Assembly: GCA_964531735.1 (NCBI GenBank)
Contig: CAZHGD010000214.1
Span: 1 to 11,331 of the forward strand
Reading direction: 5' to 3'
Origin: CAZHGD01 sp964531735
GTDB lineage: Bacteria > Armatimonadota > UBA10988
Length of the DNA: 11,331 bases
Positions within the stretch are counted from its first letter, which is position 1. Each line of letters begins with the position of its first letter. A model generated the notes under the pieces. The model made no database searches, had not been told where the DNA came from, and saw only the letters and a program-made list of their open reading frames with translations. Position numbers and translations under genes: made by a program. Of the stretch, positions 5,859-11,331 are shown one piece after another.

Positions 5859-7088
5859 TCAGCCCGTGACCAGCCCGTCGTAGACGAGGCTGGCGGCGCC
5901 GATCAGACCGACGTCGCGGCCCAGCGTGGCGGCCAGGACGCGCACCCCGTTCAGGCGGCCGACGAACGAAGCCTGGTTCAGTTCGCGAGCCATGACGTCC
6001 AGCACCCGCGGGACTTCGAACATCGGCCCGGCCAGGATGACCACGTCGGGGCCCAGGAGGTCCACCAGCGGGGCGCAAGCGGTGGCGATGGCCTCGCCGC
6101 AGGCGGTCAGCACGCCCAGCACCGTCGCGTCGCCGCGTTGCGCCGCGGCGACGATGTCGCGCGTGGCGGCCTCGTCGGACCAACCGAGCAGTGCGAGCAG
6201 CCCGCGGCGTGACACCATGGCTGCGAGGCAGCCCTGTTGGCCGCAGGCGCACGGCATCCCCTGGGCTTGCGGCACCTTGGTGTGCGCGGCGTTGCCCGAG
6301 GCGCCGCGTCCGCGGTGCAACAGGCCATCGCGGACATAGCCGGCGCCCACGCCCTCGTCGACGTAGACGAACAGGCTATGGGTGTGGCGACCGCCGAACC
6401 ATCGCTCGCCAAGCGCCATGGCACTGCTGTTGGTGGCCAGGCTCACCGGCCAGGCCAGTCGCCGGGCGAACAGACCGCCGAAGTCGACCTCGGTCCCGAC
6501 CAGGCGACCGTTGCTCAGCGAGTACTGCAGGCCGATGCCGCGGTCGGAGTCGACGATGCCGGAGGCCCCGATGCCCACGCCGAGCAACCGGTGTTCGGGG
6601 ATGCCGTGCTGCGCCACCAAGGCGGCCAGGTGGTCGCAGGCCCATTCGACCACCGTGGGTGGGTCGGCCGGCTCCTGCGGGCTGATCGGCCGCAGCCGCC
6701 GGCCGAGGATCTGCCCCTTCAGGTTCACCAGCCCCACCTCGGCCGACACCCGAGTGACACACAACGCCGCCGCCACGGCGGCGTCCGGCACGAGATCGAC
6801 CAGCACCGCCGGCCGGCCCGGGCGCGACTCGCCCGCCGCCGCGCCGAGCTCGCGCACCACGCCGGCGGCGATGAGCTCGGCGATCCAGCGCGTCACCGTA
6901 GGTTGCGTCGCGCCGGTGAGTTCCACCAGCCGCATCCGCTTGACCGGCGCGTGGTGCAACAGATGGCCCAGCAAGGCGCGGTTGCCCGTCAGCGAGGTGT
7001 CGCCAGCGATCAACGGATTCCTGTCCCTCCCGCCCCGGTCCGCGCCGGGGTCTGTCTCGGCGGCACACCGAGCCGTCCGGTGTTCCAT
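5859..7088 (-). CDS. ROK-family transcriptional regulator (NagC/Mlc/XylR type)
   Basis: A 409-residue protein with a winged helix-turn-helix (about 36-82, GNRALLGHLL...LVELTGATQPTVTRWIAELIAAGVVREL) and a ROK domain (about 100-409). Zinc-site residues are present: H269, C280, C282 and C287 (PCACGQQGC). The kinase features are not. The DxGGT phosphate loop is replaced by CVTRVSAEV (110-118). The ND of the catalytic NDANA motif reads NSSAMALGERWFG (220-232), so the catalytic Asp is Ser. The ExGH sugar-binding glutamate is Asn (GNAAH, 265-269). It should therefore be a pure regulator, sensing a sugar or a protein partner with a reshaped pocket. ATG 7088 has no clear ribosome site; TTG at 7013 with AGGA 5 bases upstream is a plausible alternative. 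It is divergent from the prepilin/GHL10 genes, which are likely targets. Confidence 0.9.
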   Translation of the reverse strand: MEHRTARCAAETDPGADRGGRDRNPLIAGDTSLTGNRALLGHLLHHAPVKRMRLVELTGATQPTVTRWIAELIAAGVVRELGAAAGESRPGRPAVLVDLVPDAAVAAALCVTRVSAEVGLVNLKGQILGRRLRPISPQEPADPPTVVEWACDHLAALVAQHGIPEHRLLGVGIGASGIVDSDRGIGLQYSLSNGRLVGTEVDFGGLFARRLAWPVSLATNSSAMALGERWFGGRHTHSLFVYVDEGVGAGYVRDGLLHRGRGASGNAAHTKVPQAQGMPCACGQQGCLAAMVSRRGLLALLGWSDEAATRDIVAAAQRGDATVLGVLTACGEAIATACAPLVDLLGPDVVILAGPMFEVPRVLDVMARELNQASFVGRLNGVRVLAATLGRDVGLIGAASLVYDGLVTG

Positions 7089-7112
7089 GCGTCAGGCATT
7101 GAACATCGCCCC

Positions 7113-7141
7113 AGTATGCCATCGCCAAGGCCCGACGGCAA
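7113..7141 (-). promoter_or_regulatory. Candidate promoter for the ROK regulator
   Basis: On the - strand TTGCCG (7141-7136) and CATACT (7118-7113) are 17 bases apart, with TG just upstream of the -10. The predicted start near 7106 would leave only about 18 bases before ATG 7088 and no Shine-Dalgarno site, so either translation is unusual or the downstream TTG (7013) is the true start. Confidence 0.4.
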
Positions 7142-7176
7142 CTCCGTCGTGGGCGTGGAAATTGCCGTGGCGGCCC

Positions 7177-7205
7177 TTGACACGCCCGGGGGTTCCTGGT
7201 ATACG
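7177..7205 (+). promoter_or_regulatory. Strong sigma70-type promoter for the prepilin-like gene
   Basis: TTGACA (7177-7182) is a perfect -35 box. Seventeen bases later comes TATACG (7200-7205), with a TGG before it. The start is predicted near 7212. A perfect TATAAT (7230-7235) lies further down but has no suitable -35 box at 16-18 bases. The promoter faces away from the ROK gene, so this 287-base gap is a divergent control region. Confidence 0.65.
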
Positions 7206-7217
7206 GGCCATGGTTGC

Positions 7218-7230
7218 ATACATGGTGTAT
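7218..7230. promoter_or_regulatory. Palindrome near the transcription start (operator candidate)
   Basis: ATACA-TGG-TGTAT is a perfect 5+3+5 palindrome about 6-18 bases after the predicted start. It overlaps a direct repeat CATGGT (7209-7214 and 7221-7226, 12 bases apart). A repressor bound here would block transcription of the prepilin gene. The ROK protein is the natural candidate, but the site does not match the AT-rich NagC/Mlc consensus I know, so this link is inference. Confidence 0.3.
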
Positions 7231-7374
7231 ATAATAGAGGTCGCCGTACCGTCCGTTGGGCGAGCGGCCGACGGTCCTGTGGGGTCCGGGTCGCCTGCTG
7301 CACCGACGGAGGCCGCGCCTCGGGCATCCCATCCGAGGCAAGGAGGAACGGAGAGGGCACGAGTACGCAGGCCG

Positions 7375-8091
7375 TTGAGCGCCGCCGCCGCGCCGGGCGC
7401 CGTCGGCCGAGGCTTCACGCTGATCGAGTTGCTGGTGGTGATTGCGATCATCGCCATCCTGGCCGCGATCCTGTTCCCGGTGTTCGCCAAAGCGCGCGAG
7501 AAAGCGCGCCAGAGCGCCTGTCTGTCCAATGTGAAGCAGCAGGCCCTCGGCGTGCTGCAGTACGCCCAAGACTATGACGAGCAGTTCGTGCCCTCGTTCT
7601 ATGGTCCCACCGGCAGCCGGCTCAGCTACATGCAGTTGATCCAACCGTACGTCAAATCGGTGCAGATCTACGACTGCCCCAGCCAACGCGTCAAGTCGTT
7701 CCTGGGCTACGCCGGTGAGCGCAGCTACGGTCTGAACGCCTATGTCTTCGACCGGAACCTGAGCGTCGGGGTTTCGCTGTCACAGTGGCTGGCGCCGGCC
7801 GAGCAGTACCTGCTCGCGGAGATCACGCCCAACGTGAACCTGGCGCCGTGGCAGTTCTACCGGGCCGGCCGCGGACGCCGGCCCGACGACCCGAGTGGCG
7901 CCGAGTACGCCGTCTGGAACGCGGGTACCACGCCGGTGGACACCGCGAACTGGAGCTACCTGAACCTGGCAGTGCGGCACAACGAGATGGGCAACATCGC
8001 GTACATCGACGGGCATGCCAAAGCACTGAAGTACGAGGTGGCCCGCAACCAGGGCCGTGACGACGCCTTCGACCCGCGCATCCTGAAGTGA
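7375..8091 (+). CDS. Prepilin-type N-terminal, H-x9-DG (DUF1559-like) protein
   Basis: A 238-residue pseudopilin-like protein when read from TTG 7375. Its leader ends GRG|FTLIELL: G13 is the prepilin peptidase site, F14 would be N-methylated, and E18 is the +5 Glu. The hydrophobic assembly helix LLVVIAIIAILAAILFPVF spans 19-37, followed by AKAREKARQSACLSNVKQQALGVLQYAQDYDE, typical of Armatimonadota and planctomycete families. The C-terminus carries the H-x9-DG motif H202-NEMGNIAYI-D212-G213. Such proteins are exported to the surface and abundant, with unknown cargo or role. The start is uncertain. A strong AAGGAGG (7340-7346) is followed by no ATG, GTG or TTG at proper spacing. TTG 7375 gives a normal leader length but has only weak upstream pairing; in-frame GTG 7279 is another option. 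It probably shares a transcript with the downstream GHL10 gene. Confidence 0.87.
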   Translation: MSAAAAPGAVGRGFTLIELLVVIAIIAILAAILFPVFAKAREKARQSACLSNVKQQALGVLQYAQDYDEQFVPSFYGPTGSRLSYMQLIQPYVKSVQIYDCPSQRVKSFLGYAGERSYGLNAYVFDRNLSVGVSLSQWLAPAEQYLLAEITPNVNLAPWQFYRAGRGRRPDDPSGAEYAVWNAGTTPVDTANWSYLNLAVRHNEMGNIAYIDGHAKALKYEVARNQGRDDAFDPRILK

Positions 8092-8192
8092 TGGCGGCCG
8101 GTCGCGCACTGGCCGCGCGGCCGGGCGAGTGCCCGGCCGCCGCTCTGCCGCGAACCGACGGCGAGCCGCCTGCGCCGTCGCCGAGGAGACCC

Positions 8193-9338
8193 ATGCGACT
8201 GTCGAGTACCTGCACTTGCTGCGCGGTGGCGACACTGCTGGCGGCCGCGTTGTCCGGCGACCATCCGGCGGCGGCCAGCGCGCCCGGCGCCAAGGCGCCG
8301 GCGCGCTCCGTCTGGGTCTGGGGCAAGGCGGTGCGCGAGGAGGGCGCCGCGCGCGTCGCCGCGCGCCTGGCGGCCGCGCACCTCGACACCGCCTTGCTGT
8401 TGGTGAAGGGCATCGCCGGCACCACGTCCTTCGTGAGCGACTCGGCGCTGAAGCGCGAGCGCGGTGGCGACGTGGTGCAGGAGCTGCTCGACGCCTGCCG
8501 GCCGCGCGGCCTCAGCGTCCACGCCTGGTTCATCTTCCACGGTGACGCGGCCTGGGTGAAGGCCAGGCCGGCCGACGCCATGCACTCCTGCGGCGGAGCC
8601 GCCGGCTCGACCGGAGCGCCTCGCCCCAGCGACGAGCGCGTCTGCCCCGCGGCACCCGAGTACCGCGCCTACCTGCAGCGGCTCATCCGCGAGTTGCTGG
8701 CGCGTTACCCGGTCGATGGCGTGCATCTCGACTGCATCCGCTACCCGACCTTGGCTTCGTGCTTCTGCCCGCGCCACCGCGAGCTGGCGCGCCAGGCGGG
8801 GATCGACTTCGAAAAAGTGCGGCAGGCGGCCCTCAAGAGCACGCACGACCGCGCCGCGCGCGAGCACTTCATCACCCTCTACCGGCAAGGCGACGCGGAC
8901 GTGCGCCGTTGGGTGGACCTGCGCCGCGAGGAGATCGACTCATTCGTGCGGGAGACGGCGCAGATCGTACGCGAGACCAGGCCCAGCGCGCGGCTCTCAG
9001 CGGCGCTGATGCCCGAGGGCGCCGAGGCGGACGATGCCTTCGCGCTCTGCCACTACGCCCAGGACTACCGGACCATTGGCGCGGCCTGCGACTTCATCTG
9101 TCCGATGAGCTACCACGCCAGCTACGGCCAGCCCGCCACGTGGCCGGCCGACGTTGCCAAGCTGGCCGCGGCCAAATCCGGCCGCCCGGTCCTGGCCGGC
9201 CTCCAGGCGTTCAACCCCTCGACGGCGGCCGACCTGGGCCAGGCCCTCGGCGAGCTGCAGCGCCGGAGCCTGCCGGGCTTCGCGCTGTTCAGCTACAGCT
9301 CGATGACACCTGAGCGGTGGGAACTGCTGGCGAAGTAG
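8193..9338 (+). CDS. Secreted GHL10-type glycoside hydrolase-like protein
   Basis: A 381-residue protein beginning with a signal-like segment (about 1-28, hydrophobic CCAVATLLAAAL). The rest looks like a TIM-barrel of the glycosyl-hydrolase-like 10 (GHL10/DUF187) group. Supporting stretches are RSVWVWGKA (38-46), GLSVHAWFIFHG (106-117), YPVDGVHLDCIRYP (172-185), LSAALMPEG (268-276), CDFICPMSYHASYG (299-312), PVLAGLQAF (332-340) and GFALFSYSSM (362-371). These mark successive barrel strands. D180 and nearby polar residues are candidate active-site positions. Substrates for GHL10 proteins are mostly unknown. Start: ATG 8193 has GAGGAG at 8183-8188 and opens directly on the signal peptide. The longer in-frame GTG at 8088, which overlaps the upstream stop, would add 35 residues that bury the signal, so I reject it. 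It probably acts outside the membrane on a polysaccharide under control of the ROK regulator (inference from context). Confidence 0.8.
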   Translation: MRLSSTCTCCAVATLLAAALSGDHPAAASAPGAKAPARSVWVWGKAVREEGAARVAARLAAAHLDTALLLVKGIAGTTSFVSDSALKRERGGDVVQELLDACRPRGLSVHAWFIFHGDAAWVKARPADAMHSCGGAAGSTGAPRPSDERVCPAAPEYRAYLQRLIRELLARYPVDGVHLDCIRYPTLASCFCPRHRELARQAGIDFEKVRQAALKSTHDRAAREHFITLYRQGDADVRRWVDLRREEIDSFVRETAQIVRETRPSARLSAALMPEGAEADDAFALCHYAQDYRTIGAACDFICPMSYHASYGQPATWPADVAKLAAAKSGRPVLAGLQAFNPSTAADLGQALGELQRRSLPGFALFSYSSMTPERWELLAK

Positions 9339-9535
9339 GGCGGCGGGGTTCGCGTGGGCGCGGACGGCGGCCAGGCGCCAAGCGGGCGCTGTGCTCGGAC
9401 CGCAGGACCGGGTTCACCGGGACGCGCCACGCGCTTGTGCGCTCCATCTTGGCAAATTCCGGGTAGCGTCGTACCGCTCGTCGTTGCCATCGTCCAGCAC
9501 CGGGCACCAGGTTCGGGCCAGCGCTTGGCAAGGGG
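9339..9535. other. Intergenic gap between converging genes, no gene seen
   Basis: The 197 bases between the GHL10 stop and the TIR-gene stop hold no convincing gene, RNA or T-rich terminator. G+C falls through this interval, marking the left edge of the lower-GC TIR region. Just across the TIR-gene stop the sequence GGGGTCAGGCACCC (9534-9547) is a partial palindrome. Confidence 0.5.
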
Positions 9536-10591
9536 TCAGGCACCCATACTGCAGACCTCGAAATACGTGCATTCCATGCGACTGCGCCACGGCCTTAGCC
9601 CAACCCGTCCGATAAGGCGGCTCGGGCGCTGGACTGAGTATACTGGACGGTTGTTGGCCCATACGTCGATGCGGTGTTGGACCCGAACGGTTAGTGATAG
9701 CTCCTGGCCATCAAGGACCTCGAACGGAACACCCTCATTCAGGTGCCTGAAGTCGACGTACTCGTCGCTGCCGCGAGAGCCCACTTCTTCGAGCAGGATG
9801 CGCTTCCCAGTAAGGAGAAGATGGAAGTAATGCGGAACCGCTTCCACCTCGCTCCATCCAAAGACCAAGCCTGCGTTGGCTGTGCAACTGCCGTCTCTGG
9901 CGAACTCCGCATAGCGCTCAAAGCGGAGCTTGGCGTAGACCAGGTAGGAGCAGTTGCCGTACCCCCGTTCCGACAGCAGATACGTGTAGACTCCCTCGCC
10001 CAGAATTCGGCCGGAGTCGAGGGTCCACTGGCCGACCTTCAGCAGCCTGTCCCAATGTGCTGGCTCGCAGAACAGCTCTCGTCGAGGAGACGCGCCATAG
10101 CCCGTTGGGGGCTCCATCGGCGGTGCGGCGCTGTGTATGGATGCGGCAACGGTGTCGGCGATCGCGACGTATGTTGATTCGCGTTCCGCAAGTGACATCT
10201 CGACCAGTGTCTTCGATGGGCTGTTCACGGCCTGGAACTTGCTGAGGGACTCTATGTGCTCGACACCCGAAGGGCTGACAAGCACCGGCACGATTGTCGC
10301 GCCCCTTTCGCTTGCCCGGCGCAACAAGGCCGGCACTTCCTCGGCCATGATGAAGTCGGAGGCAAGATAGTCGGCGCTGATCAGTAGTACCGCCACCGAC
10401 GCCTCATCTATTGCGGCGCGTATTTCCTGAAGCCACGGCGAGCCGGGCCGAAGTCGGGTGTCGTCCCAGATGCTCAGATCTGAGGTCTGGACAAGGGGTT
10501 TGAGATGGACGTGAAGGCGCTCCAGCCACTGTGTGTCCGCGTGGCTATAGCTGATGAAGACGCGGCCCGCTGGAGTTGGTGAAGACGCCAT
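9536..10591 (-). CDS. TIR domain fused to a concanavalin-like/DUF1080-type domain (candidate immune effector)
   Basis: A 351-residue protein. Residues 10-150 form a TIR domain: VFISYSHADTQWLERL (box 1), LSIWDDTRLRPGSPWLQEI, ASVAVLLISADYLASDF and IMAEEVPALL. By alignment to bacterial TIR NADases (S-x-W-C-x-x-E pattern), E84 is the likely catalytic Glu. After a short linker (155-172), residues about 175-349 look like a beta-sandwich of the LamG/concanavalin or 3-keto-disaccharide hydrolase (DUF1080) type: GQWTLDSGRILGEG, SYLVYAKLRFERYAEF, NAGLVFGWSE, HYFHLLLTGKRILLEE, QELSLTVRVQHRIDVWANNRPVYS and GRVGLRPWRSRMECTYFEV. Bacterial TIR proteins commonly destroy NAD+ on sensing phage; here the fused domain may be the sensor (inference). 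There is no signal peptide. The start ATG 10591 has AGGAG at 10603-10599, 7 bases upstream, preferred over in-frame GTG 10612. Sampled G+C is about 55-58%, well below its neighbours. Confidence 0.85.
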   Translation of the reverse strand: MASSPTPAGRVFISYSHADTQWLERLHVHLKPLVQTSDLSIWDDTRLRPGSPWLQEIRAAIDEASVAVLLISADYLASDFIMAEEVPALLRRASERGATIVPVLVSPSGVEHIESLSKFQAVNSPSKTLVEMSLAERESTYVAIADTVAASIHSAAPPMEPPTGYGASPRRELFCEPAHWDRLLKVGQWTLDSGRILGEGVYTYLLSERGYGNCSYLVYAKLRFERYAEFARDGSCTANAGLVFGWSEVEAVPHYFHLLLTGKRILLEEVGSRGSDEYVDFRHLNEGVPFEVLDGQELSLTVRVQHRIDVWANNRPVYSVQRPSRLIGRVGLRPWRSRMECTYFEVCSMGA

Positions 10592-10639
10592 TGCGTGGCT
10601 CCTGTTGCGCACTGCACCTGCGGAGTCTTCTCGCCAGTA

Positions 10640-10879
10640 TCAGCCCGCCGCGCGGTTGCCGCGTCGGGTACGACAGCACAGGGTGGTCACCAACTCAGCC
10701 GCGACCACCAGGACCGTGTAGGCGACCACGACCCGAGCCAGCACCACACAGCGGTGCAGAATGGTGGCCTCGACAGGTGGGTTCGGCGGCTCCAACACGT
10801 ACAGCGAGGCCGAGGCCGCGAACACGCCCACGCACAGCCCCAGCCGCCGTTTGGTGCCGCTCGCTGCCCGATGGTCCAT
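10640..10879 (-). CDS. Possible small two-helix membrane protein upstream of the TIR gene
   Basis: A 79-residue reading frame starting at ATG 10879, with a basic N-terminus (MDHRAASGTKRR). A first hydrophobic stretch LGLCVGVFAASASLYVL is followed by a Pro-rich turn EPPNPPVEAT. A second hydrophobic stretch CVVLARVVVAYTVLVVAAEL leads to a basic tail (CRTRRGNRAAG). The pattern of two membrane segments with positive ends is not what a chance frame in GC-rich DNA usually gives. The ribosome site (AGG, 4 bases before the ATG) is weak and I recognise no family. It ends 48 bases before the TIR gene on the same strand, so the two could be co-transcribed. The frame stays open upstream to 11164, but that part is Arg/Pro-rich and unconvincing. 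It may also be a decayed remnant. Confidence 0.38.
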   Translation of the reverse strand: MDHRAASGTKRRLGLCVGVFAASASLYVLEPPNPPVEATILHRCVVLARVVVAYTVLVVAAELVTTLCCRTRRGNRAAG

Positions 10880-11150
10880 GGTGCCTGGCCCCTGCACGCC
10901 GGCCGGCCGACCGAGCGGGTGGCGCACCTGCGCCGCGCAGGTCCGGTCATGCCCGCTGCGTCCGACTGCCTGCCTCGGGTGTACCCGCTGGCGGCCCGCG
11001 GCGTCAAGCCGGCTGTGGTAGATGGCCGACCGGCCGGCCTGGTCGGCCCGGGTCAGTCGGGACGACCGCAGGCCCACGCAAGGCTTCGGCCATCCAAGGC
11101 GGCGGGCACCCGCGGCAATCGCGAGATCTGCTGCTGGACGGCAGCAACGC
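10880..11150. other. GC-rich stretch with no recognisable gene; two hairpins
   Basis: All frames here read as Arg/Pro/Ala-rich shadow peptides without family motifs or good ribosome sites. Two clean inverted repeats are visible: ACCTGCG-ccg-CGCAGGT (10926-10942) and GGCCGACC (11024-11031) with GGTCGGCC (11041-11048) over a 9-base loop. They could be transcription-ending or regulatory hairpins, or simply reflect high G+C. Any promoter for the TIR-side genes would be expected here, but I see no convincing one. Confidence 0.45.
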
Positions 11151-11191
11151 GGGGACATCAGCAACTCGGGGACATCAACTCGGGGACATGA
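11151..11191 (+). repeat. Three direct copies of GGGGACAT(C/G)A
   Basis: GGGGACATCA occurs at 11151-11160 and 11168-11177, and GGGGACATGA at 11182-11191, with start-to-start distances of 17 and 14. The second and third copies are preceded by ACTC. The last copy is also the left end of the 101-base inverted-repeat element. The copies look like stacked or duplicated element ends. Confidence 0.6.
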
Positions 11192-11282
11192 TACTAGTTC
11201 ATGTGGCCGCCTGTCGCGGCCGACTGGTGCTGTAGCAGTGTTGGGCTGCCGCCCCAGCGGCCAAAACTAGTATCGCGTCCCC
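11182..11282. mobile_element. 101-base element with 18-base imperfect terminal inverted repeats (MITE-like)
   Basis: The left end GGGGACATGATACTAGTT (11182-11199) and the right end AACTAGTATCGCGTCCCC (11265-11282) are inverted copies matching at 16 of 18 positions (AT versus GC in the middle). Between them lie about 65 bases with no coding capacity and a hairpin GGCCGC...GCGGCC. This is the layout of a small non-autonomous transposable element or the paired ends of a decayed insertion sequence. No obvious target-site duplication is visible (flanks ...AACTC and TGGTT...). The parent transposase is not in the window, and I do not assign a family. Confidence 0.55.
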
Positions 11283-11331
11283 TGGTTGGTGTTGCCCGGT
11301 GGAGCCGTGTCAGTTGGCGAGCGGCGGTGTG

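Noticed and set aside
7230..7235. Perfect TATAAT as the -10 box of the prepilin promoter
   Set aside because: No -35-like hexamer lies 16-18 bases upstream; TTGCAT at 7214-7219 is only 10 bases away. TTGACA-17-TATACG is far better.
6237..7577. Long + strand frames opposite the ROK gene, including one continuous with the prepilin frame from 6382
   Set aside because: The ROK domain on the - strand is clear, and the prepilin leader fixes the + strand start well downstream.
8088..8192. GTG 8088 / ATG 8091 as the start of the GHL10 gene, overlapping the prepilin stop
   Set aside because: The extra 35 residues are Arg/Pro-rich and precede a signal peptide, whereas ATG 8193 has GAGGAG at 8183-8188.
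11151..11191. GGGGACAT repeats as a CRISPR array
   Set aside because: Repeats are only about 10 bases, spacing is 4-7 bases between units, and there are no cas genes.
10595..11235. + strand frames of about 200 residues at the right end
   Set aside because: Compositionally biased (Pro, Arg, Gly, His), no motifs, no ribosome site, and they overlap the TIR gene start region antisense.

Overview
The window is GC-rich (60-base samples inside genes reach 72-82% G+C) and tightly packed. It looks like chromosome from a member of the Armatimonadota or a close relative. The best pointer is the prepilin-like gene at 7375-8091. Its N-terminal helix is followed by the FPVFAKAREKARQ... segment and a C-terminal H-x9-DG motif, a combination I associate with the very large prepilin/DUF1559-like families of that phylum. 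The taxon is inferred, not proven.

Left part (1-5438, all on +): an envelope and housekeeping block. It holds the 3' end of a CsaB-like polysaccharide pyruvyl transferase, a membrane-anchored SPOR-domain protein, smpB, the tmRNA gene ssrA, an AMIN/Amidase_3 N-acetylmuramoyl-L-alanine amidase, a GerMN lipoprotein and murI. smpB and ssrA, the two partners of trans-translation, lie 189 bases apart between cell-wall genes. The amidase, GerMN and murI genes overlap at start/stop codons (ATGA, GTGA) and should be translationally coupled. A clear sigma70-type promoter (491-519) overlaps the csaB stop and should drive the SPOR-smpB pair.

Middle part (5439-9338): a 77-residue Cys-rich protein on the - strand converges on murI across an 11-bp inverted repeat. 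A ROK-family regulator (- strand) that has lost the kinase residues is divergent from a prepilin-like H-x9-DG protein, which is followed by a secreted GHL10-type glycoside-hydrolase-like protein. The divergent gap has a strong promoter for the prepilin gene (TTGACA-17-TATACG), a candidate promoter for the ROK gene and a small palindrome. This suggests sugar-responsive control of the pair.

Right part (9339-11331): a different compositional zone. A - strand gene of lower G+C (about 55-58% in two sampled lines) encodes a TIR domain fused to a predicted concanavalin-like/DUF1080-type beta-sandwich. This is the best candidate for an undescribed system, probably a self-contained immune effector with its own sensor. 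A possible small two-helix membrane protein lies 48 bases upstream on the same strand. Beyond it is about 270 bases of apparently non-coding GC-rich DNA, then a cluster of GGGGACAT repeats and a 101-base element with 18-base imperfect terminal inverted repeats, like a small non-autonomous mobile element. Together these suggest an acquired island.
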